Source: Scytonema tolypothrichoides VB-61278
Lineage (GTDB): Bacteria > Cyanobacteriota > Cyanobacteriia > Cyanobacteriales > Nostocaceae
Direction of reading: 5' to 3'
Length of the DNA stretch: 64,000 nt
NCBI RefSeq assembly: GCF_000828085.3
Contig: NZ_JXCA02000019.1
Location: forward strand, 439,046-503,045
Positions within the stretch are counted from its first letter, which is position 1; the number at the start of each line of letters is the position of its first letter. Shown piece by piece: positions 38,801 to 45,884 of the stretch. The translations under genes were made by a program, and so were the position numbers. The notes under the pieces were generated by a model. The model was not told the DNA's origin and did no database searches. It saw nothing but the letters and a program-made list of their open reading frames with translations.

Positions 38801-39302
38801 GAAGCTGCCAAACTACATGGTGCCAGCAGCTTTTGTCATGCTAGAAGCACTACCACTCACACCTAGTGGTAAGGTAGATCGCAGAGCATTGCCTGCACCT
38901 GACGATTCACGTCCTGAATTGAAAGCGGTTTATCAGGCACCCCAAACCGAAGTCGAAAAAACTATTGCGACTCTTTGGCAAGAAATGCTTCATATTGAAA
39001 ATGTAGGAATCCATGATAATTTCTTTGAACTTGGTGGTCATTCATTACTTTTGGTTCAGATTCATAGCAAGTTGCAAAAAATATTTCAGCGAGATTTCCC
39101 CTTGGTTGAAATGTTTCAATATCCAACCATAAGCCACCTAACTAGATATCTTGGTCAAGAGTCAAGCGAACAAGAGTCTTTTACACAACATTCTCATCGC
39201 CCTGAAAACAGAACCGCCTCAATACAGCGCCGAAAACAAGCAAGGATTGAACATCGAACAGCAACAAAGCAAAAAGGTGTTTCATCCCAAAAAGGGGAAT
39301 AA
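32832..39302 (+). CDS. Bimodular NRPS C-A(Gly)-PCP-C-A(beta-Ala)-PCP
   Basis: 2156 residues. C1 (about 10-440, ELSPLQQGILFHSL, HHLLLDG near 143) has the look of a DCL domain, which fits its position after the epimerization domain. A1 (about 455-955) has the glycine code D-I-L-Q-L-G-M-I-W-K; PCP1 serine is near 1004. C2 (about 1066-1500) has HHIASDG near 1197. A2 (about 1520-2020) reads V-D-W-V-I-S-L-A-D-K by eye, which is the code I know for beta-alanine. PCP2 serine is near 2071. The basic tail (about 2110-2156, NRTASIQRRKQARIEHRTATKQKG) resembles the tail of the first NRPS and likewise precedes a PKS. A2 looks mosaic: its core resembles the A domain at 45885, but its C-terminal subdomain is nearly identical to the Gly-type domains. 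Confidence 0.94.
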   Translation: MNAENIQDIYELSPLQQGILFHSLSAPESTVYFVQLCYALRGNFNILAFERAWQQVTNRHTILRTSFYWENLEKPIQVVHRQVKVALLQYDWRNLDSVEQQERLKEFLKSDRASGFDFSTAPLMRLFLIRLTDDSYYFVWSKHHLLLDGWSTALVLKEVIELYEVLCQGENVPVATSRDYGDYIGWLQQQDLSKAEVFWKQALSGIQAPTPLISPYIDNLSNQEDSYKSQRIKLSQTTTAALQSLVRQHQITLNTLVQGAWAVLLGRYSGESDVIYGATVSGRPVDLIGAESMVGMFINTLPVRVKLDAEQFLLPWLKQLQAQLVELRQYEYSPLIEVQGWSEVPRGLPLFENILVFENYPTEQILNDYKEKLEIQSISVFEKTNYPVTVTAIPGLQLEIRISYDCYRFDPATITRMLGHFQTLLQGMVTGLQMCLKDLPLLTEPERHQLLVEWNGTQADYPQNQCIHQLFEAQVERTPDAVAVVFEDEQLSYCELNARANQLAHYLRSLGVRPEVLVGICTERSLHMVIGLLGILKAGGAYVPLDPTYPQERLAFILKDAQVSVLLTQGQLVEAMPQHKAKVVCLDTDWQTIAQESKKNSVTQVTTNNLAYVIYTSGSTGKPKGVQIPHSALSNFLHAMRQTPGLSEQDTLFAVTTYSFDIAALELFLPIIVGARLVLVSREIASDGTRLSAKITDSNATVMQATPATWQLLLAAGWAGNHQLKILCGGEALPRHLAHQLLSRCGSLWNMYGPTETTIWSAACQVEKDSSIVPISQPIANTQFYILDQHAQLVPVGVPGELCIGGDGLARGYLKRPELTAEKFIPNPFSDKPAARLYKTGDLARYSPSGEIEYLGRIDHQVKVRGFRIELGEIEALVRQHSKVQESVVVVRSESVDSQRIVAYVVSHSGQTLTVTELRDFLESKLPNYMVPAAFVMLEALPLTPNGKVDRKALPVPEVTQLLSESGFIAPSTPIEEMLALIWAEVLSIEKVGIHNNFFSLGGHSLLATRVISQVRQVFQQELPLRRLFEQPTIAGLAKDIEKATKAGNGLETADIERISRSQKLPLSFAQQRLWFLTQLEPNSPFYNIPAAVRLQGQLNVKALQQSFNEILRRHEALRTNFQTIEGQPVAIISSVTSLPLSLLDISELPSNQQQTEVRKLADKEAQRPFDLNNDLLLRVKLLRLGEQEHIVLLTMHHIASDGWSKGVLVREVATLYQAFCTKQPSPLAELAIQYVDFAAWQRQWLVGEVLKSQISYWCKQLEGAPSVLELPTDHPRPAVMTFAGATYSFELSQELSVGINKLSQQQGSTLFMTLLAAFVTLLWRYTGQEDIVVGSPIANRNRAEIEGLIGFFVNTLVLRTNLAGNPTFEELLTRVREMALGAYAHQDLPFEQLVEKLQPQRSLSHTPLFQVMFVLQNAPMSPLELPGLTLSPLESDSGGAKFDLTLYMTETAQGLVGTLEYNTDLFEQSTVSRMAGHLQTLLEGIVANPQQRLLELPLLTEAEKALLVQWNDTSVEYPQQQCIHQLFEDQVERTPDAVAVVFEDQQLTYQELNARANQLAHYLQNQGVGSEVLVGICVERSLSMIIGLLGILKAGGAYVPLDPAYPQERLAFMLSDSQVSVLLTQQKLVERLPEHQAQVVCLDTDWDIISKYSQDNPTNISKVDNLAYVIYTSGSTGQPKGVFGLHKGAINRFHWMWQNYPFVQGEMCCQKTSLNFVDSVWEIFGPLLQGVPTVIVADSILKDPQQFVATLAHKNVTRLVLVPSLLRILLNTYTDLQSQLPQLKLWISSGEALSMDLLQQFRQSLPDSTLLNLYGSSEVSADVTCYSLSLNAPLPKYVSIGHAIANTQIYILDANRQPVGVGVPGELHIGGDGLARGYLNRPELTAEKFISNPFSDFSAARLYKTGDLARYSPSGEIEYLGRIDHQVKVRGFRIELGEIEAHIRQHPKVRENVVVVRSDSADSQRIVAYVVPHSGQTLTITELRDFLESKLPNYMVPAAFVMLEALPLTPSGKVDRRALPAPDDSRPELKAVYQAPQTEVEKTIATLWQEMLHIENVGIHDNFFELGGHSLLLVQIHSKLQKIFQRDFPLVEMFQYPTISHLTRYLGQESSEQESFTQHSHRPENRTASIQRRKQARIEHRTATKQKGVSSQKGE

Positions 39303-39365
39303 ACTATAAGAATTAAACGAGCATTGGCAATAGAGTAAAAAACCAAATTATTACAAGAATACAAG

Positions 39366-41006
39366 ATGACATTAAGTAAACAAGAAATGCCAAAGAAAAG
39401 TTCTTTTTTTGAGACTGAGCAAGCATTAAATTATGAGATTGAAGAACAAGTGATGCAACTGTTTGCTTCATCTAGTCATGTCACATCTATTGAGTCACAA
39501 ATAGATGAAATAACTGACAAGTTTTCCCAGAATTTTTTAAACACGATTGATGCAAACACTAATATTGATTTAGACTCATTATTAAGAAGTTTTTCTGATA
39601 GTCAAATACCTGTTCAACCTGCTTCTTTAGAGAGCTATCTGAAATACATAGACAACAATATTGTTGCTCACTCAATACACACATCTTCACCACGATTTAT
39701 CGGTCACATGACCTCGGCGCTTCCCTGTTTTGTGCGCCCCCTTGCCAAACTGATGACGGCAATGAACCAAAATGCCGTCAAAATAGAAACAGCTAAAGCT
39801 CTAAGCTTCTGTGAACGCGAAGCTTTGGCAATGTTGCATCGACTGATTTACAACTTGGACGATAATTTCTACGCTCAGCATATTCAAAACAATCTAAGTA
39901 CACTAGGAATCTTGGTTTCTGGCGGGACAGTGGCAAATATCACGGCGCTTTGGTGTGCCCGGAATACTGCTTTGGGACCAAAGGATGATTTTCTTGGTAT
40001 AGAAAAAGAAGGCTTAACCGCAGCCCTAGATTTCTACGGTTACAAAGGAGCAGCGATTATTGGCTCTGAGTTGATGCATTTCTCTTTTGATAAAGCTGCA
40101 GATTTGATGGGGATTGGTACACATCGTTTGATGAGAATCCCTACTGACTGTAATAATCGAGTTAACATACAGGCGCTGCGCCAAGCTGTTATGGAGTGTC
40201 GTGCCCAAAACCTGCTTATTATTGCAATTGTAGGTGTTGCTGGCACCACAGACTCAGGTGGAGTGGATTCGCTTACGGAGATTGCAGAGATTGCACAAGA
40301 AGCCCATGTTCATTTTCACGTAGATGCTGCTTGGGGTGGACCACTCATTTTTTCCCAACAACATCGCCACAAGCTTGCTGGTATCGAACGAGCTGATTCA
40401 GTGACCATTGACGGACATAAACAATTATACCTGCCAATGGGCATTGGTCTGGTCTTTTTCCGCGATCCACACATAGCGAAAGCAATCGAAAAGCAAGCAA
40501 GCTACACCATGCGTAAGGGGTCATTTGATTTAGGTAAACGTGCTTTAGAAGGTTCTCGACCTGGTATGGCTTTATTTTTACATGCTGGGCTAAATCTGAT
40601 TGGACTTAAGGGATATGAATTTTTGATTGATGAAGGAATTCGGAAAACTCAATATATGGCAGATCGTATCTGTAGCATGCCTGAGTTTGAGTTGTTAGCA
40701 GAACCTGATACTAACTTGCTTCTCTATCGCTACATTCCAGAACAATTAAGAGAGCTTGTTTTTAAAAAGCAGTTGACCGAAATTGACAATCAACTCATTA
40801 ATCAATTTAATGAACGCCTACAGAAAATTCAGCGCCAAATTGGTCGTACTTTTATTTCACGGACGACAAAAACAACTACTAGCTTTGGGAAAGAAATTCC
40901 TATTATTGTCATGCGTGCAGTCATCGCTAACCCACTGACTACTGAAGAAGATATTGACGCGGTTTTAAATGACCAGATTCAGATTGCTTCGGAAATTGAA
41001 ATTTAA
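39366..41006 (+). CDS. panP: PanP-type PLP-dependent aspartate 1-decarboxylase (beta-alanine supply)
   Basis: 546 residues, PLP fold type I decarboxylase of the glutamate/aspartate group. The PLP-binding lysine is Lys352 in TIDGHKQLYLPMGIG, the His-Val-Asp-Ala segment (HVDAAWGGPL) binds the cofactor nitrogen, and GTVANITALWCARN and AGTTDSGGVDSL are further signatures. The long N-terminal extension and the HKQLYLPMGIGLVFF motif match the PanP proteins described as PLP-dependent aspartate decarboxylases that replace PanD. The reaction would be L-Asp to beta-alanine plus CO2. The gene is located between the NRPS with one beta-Ala-type A domain and the NRPS with another, which strongly suggests it feeds them. 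Glutamate or another acidic amino acid as substrate cannot be excluded from sequence alone. Confidence 0.88.
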   Translation: MTLSKQEMPKKSSFFETEQALNYEIEEQVMQLFASSSHVTSIESQIDEITDKFSQNFLNTIDANTNIDLDSLLRSFSDSQIPVQPASLESYLKYIDNNIVAHSIHTSSPRFIGHMTSALPCFVRPLAKLMTAMNQNAVKIETAKALSFCEREALAMLHRLIYNLDDNFYAQHIQNNLSTLGILVSGGTVANITALWCARNTALGPKDDFLGIEKEGLTAALDFYGYKGAAIIGSELMHFSFDKAADLMGIGTHRLMRIPTDCNNRVNIQALRQAVMECRAQNLLIIAIVGVAGTTDSGGVDSLTEIAEIAQEAHVHFHVDAAWGGPLIFSQQHRHKLAGIERADSVTIDGHKQLYLPMGIGLVFFRDPHIAKAIEKQASYTMRKGSFDLGKRALEGSRPGMALFLHAGLNLIGLKGYEFLIDEGIRKTQYMADRICSMPEFELLAEPDTNLLLYRYIPEQLRELVFKKQLTEIDNQLINQFNERLQKIQRQIGRTFISRTTKTTTSFGKEIPIIVMRAVIANPLTTEEDIDAVLNDQIQIASEIEI

Positions 41007-41051
41007 ACTTTTCCATAAACAAGTCAAAAAATAACTTCAAAAAAATGAGTG

Positions 41052-44000
41052 ATGAATGTGTTAGATAATCTTAATAACTTAAATAACAAAGATGAAATAG
41101 CTATCATTGGCATGGCGGGTCGTTTTCCTGGAGCGAAAAACGTTGATAGTTTTTGGCAAAACATCCGAGATGGTGTAGAGTCTATTTCTTTTTTCACGGA
41201 TGAGGAACTCGTATCTGCCGGAATAGACTCTACAGTGGTTAATGACCCTCTGTATGTAAAAGCAGGTAGTCTTATAGAAGATATAGAATTATTTGACGCT
41301 TCATTTTTTGGCTTTTCTCCTAAAGAAGCTGAAATAACAGACCCACAACATCGTCTCTTTCTAGAATGTGTTTGGTCAGCTCTAGAAAATGCTGGCTACG
41401 ACTCCCAAACTTACACTGGACAAATTGGTCTTTTTGGAGGTGTAGCTTATAGTTCTTACCTCCTTTCAAACATTTATTCTAACCGTGACTTGATAGAATC
41501 AGTAGACGGTTTCCAAATTTTTATTGGCAATGATAAAGACCACCTGCCTACACAAATTTCTTATAAGTTAAATCTTAAGGGGCCAAGCATTAATGTTCAG
41601 ACTACCTGTTCTACATCATTAGTTGCAGTCCACTTAGCCTGCCAAAGTTTGCTAAATGGTGAAAGTGATATTGTACTTGCTGGTGGCGTTTCGATAAAAG
41701 TGCCACAAAAAACTGGTTATCGATATCAAGAAGGAGGAATTAATTCTCCTGATGGACATTGTCGAGCTTTTGATGCAAAAGCTAGAGGAACTATTTTCAG
41801 CAACGGTTTAGGTGTCGTTGTGTTAAAGCGACTAGAGGATGCTCTTGCAGACGGCGACTTTATTCATGCAATAATTAAAGGTTCAGCTATTAATAACGAT
41901 GGCTCTTTAAAGGTTGGTTACACAGCCCCCAGTGTTGATGGTCAAAGGGAGGTTATTCTAGAAGCGCTTGCCTTAGCTGAAGTCGAACCTGATTCTATCA
42001 CATATGTAGAAACACATGGCACCGGAACTCCGTTAGGAGATCCTATTGAAATTAAAGCTCTTACACAAGCTTTTCGTAGCAGTACAAACAAAAAGGGTTT
42101 TTGTCGAATCGGCTCAGTCAAGACAAATGTTGGACATCTAAACACAGCTGCTGGTGTAACAGGCTTAATCAAAACAGTCCAAGCCCTGAAAAATAAACAA
42201 ATACCCCCCAGTCTGCACTTTAAAGAACCCAATCCCGAGATAGACTTCGCCAACAGTCCCTTCTACGTCAATACCAAATTATCAGAGTGGAAAACAAACG
42301 GCACTCCTCGTAGAGCAGGAGTTAGTTCTTTTGGTATTGGAGGGACTAATGCTCATGTAATCTTAGAAGAAGCCCCAGTTGTTGCACCTAAAAGTACTTC
42401 ACGTCCCTGGCAATTGTTGCTGCTATCAGCCAAAACCACCACAGCCCTAGAAACTATCACGGACAACTTAGCGACTCACCTCCAGCAACATCCTGATATT
42501 ACCTTGCCTGATGTCGCTTACACCCTACAAGTAGGTCGTCGAGCATTTGACCATCGTCGTATGGTAGTATGTCACGACTGGGAGGATGCAGTTAAAGTGC
42601 TGACATCCCAAGATCCACAACGTGTTTTCACTACTCATCATAAGCCCAGTCACTGTCCACTCATCTTCACGTTTTCAGGACAAGGGGCGCAATATGTGAA
42701 TATGGGGCGGGAACTGTATGATACTGAACCCACCTTTAAAAAAGATATAGATACTTGCGCGCAGATTCTCCAACCCCACCTCAATCTTGATATCCGGGAC
42801 ATACTCTTCCCCAAACAAGAACAAATTGAAGCTGCACTTCATAGACTACAACAAACAGCAATTACTCAGCCAGCACTTTTTGTGATCGAATACGCCCTGG
42901 CGCAATTGTGGATGGAATGGGGAGTACATCCAGAGGCGATGATTGGTCACAGTATCGGGGAATATGTCGCAGCAACAATTGCAGGTGTATTCTCCCTGGA
43001 AGATGCCTTAGCTATTGTCGCTAAAAGGGGACAATTGATGCAACAATTGCCCACAGGAAGTATGCTGGCAATTAAACTTCCAGCACAAGATGTGCAGTCC
43101 CTTTTGAATGTAGACACGGGCGATGCTCCAGCTCTTAGCCGCCCAAAGGGCGATCGCACATCTATAGAGATAGCAGCAATAAACAGTCCATCCTCGTGTG
43201 TTGTTTCTGGTTCAGGGGAGGCGATCGCCACACTCCAAAACCAATTATCCTCACAACAAATAGAATCTCGGCTGTTGCACACATCTCATGCATTTCATTC
43301 TGTGATGATGGAACCAATCTTAGAACCATTTGTGCAAGCCGTGAAAAAAGTGAAGCTAAACCCACCGCGTATTCGCTTCATTTCCAATGTCACTGGTACG
43401 TGGATTACAGATGAACAAGCCACAAATGCCAACTACTGGGGTCAACATCTGCGACAAACTGTAAAATTTTCAGATGGGATATCTCAACTATTACAACAGT
43501 TTGAAGGTGTTTTTCTGGAAGTGGGTCCGGGGCGGACGTTAAGTACATTAACAACACAGCATCTTCAACCAGGAGCAAAACAGCAAGTTTTAACTTCTTT
43601 ACGCCATGTCAAAGAACAACAATCAGATGTTAGCTTTTTATTACAGACATTAGGTCGATTGTGGCTTTCTGGTGTAGAAATAGATTGGTCAGGGTTTTAT
43701 GCTCACGAGCGGCGTCATCGTCTACCTTTGCCTACATATCCCTTTGAGCGACAAAGATACTGGATTGATGCTAAATCGCCATCATTTTCTTCAAATGGGA
43801 AGTCAGTTACATTAGACAAAAAACAAGACATTGCTGATTGGTTCTATCTTCCTTCATGGAAACGTTTTTTACTACCGAATTCAACTTCTTCATCTGATGA
43901 AGAAACAGAGAATGAGCGATGGTTGTTGTTTATTGATGAATGTGGGGTGGGTTCCGAGTTAGGTAATAGACTCGAACAGAGTGGTAAAAATGTCATTGTG

Positions 44001-45821
44001 GTGAAGGTGGGACACCAGTTTACCAAATTGAGTGAGGGAATTTATGTTATTAATCCCCAAAACTGTGATGACTATGATGTGTTGTTCCAAGAATTAATCG
44101 CGTTGGGTAAAACTCCGCACAATATCGCCTATTGCTGGAGTATAAGTACGTTAAATACTCTCGAACAAAATGAGTTTTTAGAATTCAAAATTTTGCTATT
44201 TTTAACGCAATCTCTTAACAATCAAAAAATTACTAATCGCCTACAAATCTGGGTTATATCGAACAAAATTCAGGAAGTTAATGGTAATGAAACTCTCAGC
44301 CCAGAGAAAGCAACTGTCTTAGGTTTATGTAAGGTTATTCCTCAAGAGTATTCTAATATAACTTGTCGGAGTATTGATGTTGTTTTAACGAACCGCAGAG
44401 AGCGAATTTGCGGTGTGGATGTTCCTCCCGCAAAGTTCGCGGTGGACGCAGAGAGGAGCCAGCGCGTTGCGGGGGTTTCCCCCGTTGTAGCGACTGGCGT
44501 CGCAGAGAGAGGAGGAAGAGATTGTGACAGTCATATTATTGACCAAATTATAAATGAGTTTAGGGCAAAGTCGTCTGAGTTGGTTGTTGCTTATCGCGAT
44601 CGCTATCGTTGGGTACAAACATTTGAGTCAGTGCGCCTAGAGTCAGTAGTTGAAGAAAAAACACCGTTGAGAAAACAGGGTGTTTATTTGTTTTGTGGTG
44701 GACTGGAAAGTCTTGGAGTTGTGCTTGCTCAATATTTGGTGAAAACCCTACAAGCAAAACTCATATTTATTGAGGAGTGGGCTTTTCCAGAAAAGCATGA
44801 ATACTCACAATGGTTAGAAACTCATACTTCTGAAGATGAGGTGAGTCGCAAAATCCAAAAACTCCAAAAATTAGGGGATTTGGGTGCAGAAGTTTTGATA
44901 GTGCGTGCAGATACAACTAACTATGAACAAATGTACCAGAGTCTAGCACCTGAGAAGATTGGTGAAATTCATGGGGTTATCTATTCAACAGGAAGAACGC
45001 GCGAAAATATCTTTGGATCGATTCCAGAAATTGGTCAGACAGAGTTAGAAAAACTGCTTGATTCTCAACGTCAGAATCTGACTGTATTAGAACAAGTCTT
45101 AGAAAAGAGAAAGTTAGATTTTTGTATCATTTTTTCTTCTTTGTCTTCCATTTTGGGAGGATTTGGGTTAGCTTTATACTCAGGAGTTAACCAGTTAATA
45201 GATACTTTTAGTCAGAGACATAATCAAACTAGGTCTTTGCCTTGGATTGTCATAAATTGGGATAAGTTGCAACTCAATACAACCCAAGAACAAAAAACAC
45301 TTGGACAAGCATCTGGGATGGAATTAGCCATCACCGAGACAGAAAGCGTAGAAGTCTTTAAACGGATACTCTCTTTAAGAGAGGGAACTCAAGTTGTTGT
45401 TTCCACGGTAGATCTTAAAGCCAGGTGCGAACGTACATTTCATCTCGACTCTAAACTAGGTTCAAAATTTTCCAGCCAAGTAAACTCATCCTCAAGCTAC
45501 TCCAGACCTAACCTCAGTAATTCCTATGTTGCTCCGACTAATGAGTTAGAAGAACAAATTACCGAAATCTGGCAAGAAGTTCTTGGAATTGCACAAGTTG
45601 GTATTTACGACAACTTTTATGAATTGGGAGGAGACTCCCTGATTGCGACTCAACTGGTTTCTCGATTGCGAGCAAAGTTCCCAGTAGAGTTACCACTGCG
45701 TGACCTTTTAGTACAAGCAATGATACCAGCCAAGCAGGCAGAAATGATTGAGCAACTTCTTCTAGAAAAAATCGAAGAGTTATCAGAAGAGGAAGTAGAA
45801 GTTCTTTTGGCTAAGAATTAA
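41052..45821 (+). CDS. Type I PKS module KS-AT-KR(degenerate)-ACP
   Basis: About 1589 residues from ATG 41052 (an in-frame GTG at 41049 is possible). KS (about 15-440) has TTCSTS (Cys near 186), ETHGTGTPLGDP and KTNVGHLNTAAG, so it should be active. AT (about 535-850) has a standard FSGQGAQYVNM opening, GHSIGE near 633 and HAFH near 746, indicating malonyl-CoA. The KR region (about 1208-1410) is damaged: TGGLGGIG is changed to CGGLESLG and the catalytic-Lys segment EPKVKGT of the sister PKS is DSQRQNL here, although Ser and Tyr (FSSLSSI, LYSGVNQ) remain. The beta-keto group is therefore probably not reduced. ACP Ser is near 1531 (LGGDSLIAT). Two in-frame repeat-like insertions are present (43112-43160 in AT, 44385-44525 before the KR core). 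It extends the chain by C2 after beta-Ala. Confidence 0.92.
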   Translation: MNVLDNLNNLNNKDEIAIIGMAGRFPGAKNVDSFWQNIRDGVESISFFTDEELVSAGIDSTVVNDPLYVKAGSLIEDIELFDASFFGFSPKEAEITDPQHRLFLECVWSALENAGYDSQTYTGQIGLFGGVAYSSYLLSNIYSNRDLIESVDGFQIFIGNDKDHLPTQISYKLNLKGPSINVQTTCSTSLVAVHLACQSLLNGESDIVLAGGVSIKVPQKTGYRYQEGGINSPDGHCRAFDAKARGTIFSNGLGVVVLKRLEDALADGDFIHAIIKGSAINNDGSLKVGYTAPSVDGQREVILEALALAEVEPDSITYVETHGTGTPLGDPIEIKALTQAFRSSTNKKGFCRIGSVKTNVGHLNTAAGVTGLIKTVQALKNKQIPPSLHFKEPNPEIDFANSPFYVNTKLSEWKTNGTPRRAGVSSFGIGGTNAHVILEEAPVVAPKSTSRPWQLLLLSAKTTTALETITDNLATHLQQHPDITLPDVAYTLQVGRRAFDHRRMVVCHDWEDAVKVLTSQDPQRVFTTHHKPSHCPLIFTFSGQGAQYVNMGRELYDTEPTFKKDIDTCAQILQPHLNLDIRDILFPKQEQIEAALHRLQQTAITQPALFVIEYALAQLWMEWGVHPEAMIGHSIGEYVAATIAGVFSLEDALAIVAKRGQLMQQLPTGSMLAIKLPAQDVQSLLNVDTGDAPALSRPKGDRTSIEIAAINSPSSCVVSGSGEAIATLQNQLSSQQIESRLLHTSHAFHSVMMEPILEPFVQAVKKVKLNPPRIRFISNVTGTWITDEQATNANYWGQHLRQTVKFSDGISQLLQQFEGVFLEVGPGRTLSTLTTQHLQPGAKQQVLTSLRHVKEQQSDVSFLLQTLGRLWLSGVEIDWSGFYAHERRHRLPLPTYPFERQRYWIDAKSPSFSSNGKSVTLDKKQDIADWFYLPSWKRFLLPNSTSSSDEETENERWLLFIDECGVGSELGNRLEQSGKNVIVVKVGHQFTKLSEGIYVINPQNCDDYDVLFQELIALGKTPHNIAYCWSISTLNTLEQNEFLEFKILLFLTQSLNNQKITNRLQIWVISNKIQEVNGNETLSPEKATVLGLCKVIPQEYSNITCRSIDVVLTNRRERICGVDVPPAKFAVDAERSQRVAGVSPVVATGVAERGGRDCDSHIIDQIINEFRAKSSELVVAYRDRYRWVQTFESVRLESVVEEKTPLRKQGVYLFCGGLESLGVVLAQYLVKTLQAKLIFIEEWAFPEKHEYSQWLETHTSEDEVSRKIQKLQKLGDLGAEVLIVRADTTNYEQMYQSLAPEKIGEIHGVIYSTGRTRENIFGSIPEIGQTELEKLLDSQRQNLTVLEQVLEKRKLDFCIIFSSLSSILGGFGLALYSGVNQLIDTFSQRHNQTRSLPWIVINWDKLQLNTTQEQKTLGQASGMELAITETESVEVFKRILSLREGTQVVVSTVDLKARCERTFHLDSKLGSKFSSQVNSSSSYSRPNLSNSYVAPTNELEEQITEIWQEVLGIAQVGIYDNFYELGGDSLIATQLVSRLRAKFPVELPLRDLLVQAMIPAKQAEMIEQLLLEKIEELSEEEVEVLLAKN
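43112..43160 (+). repeat. In-frame repeat-like insertion in PKS AT domain
   Basis: The segment encoding about DTGDAPALSRPKGDRT has no counterpart in the AT of the sister PKS (13303) and is built of GGGCGATGCTCC and GCCGCCCAAAGGGCGATCGC, strings typical of cyanobacterial dispersed repeats containing a HIP1 site. Exact ends are uncertain by a few bases. The frame is preserved. Confidence 0.45.
44385..44525 (+). repeat. In-frame dispersed palindromic repeat inside PKS KR region
   Basis: About 47 codons with composition unlike the flanks (GC-rich, Arg/Val/Ala/Gly-rich peptide) break the alignment with the sister PKS between CRSID and the following IINxF segment. The DNA contains GCCAG (44458) and CTGGC (44494) bounding CGGGGG-TTT-CCCCCG (44470-44484), plus repeated GCAGAGAG units. 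This is the form of repeat commonly found between genes in Nostocales, here kept open as coding sequence. Confidence 0.65.
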
Positions 45822-45884
45822 TAAACAATAGGCTGTTACACTCCTACACCTCTTTCTCCTCTAAGAAATTATTAAAAATTAATC

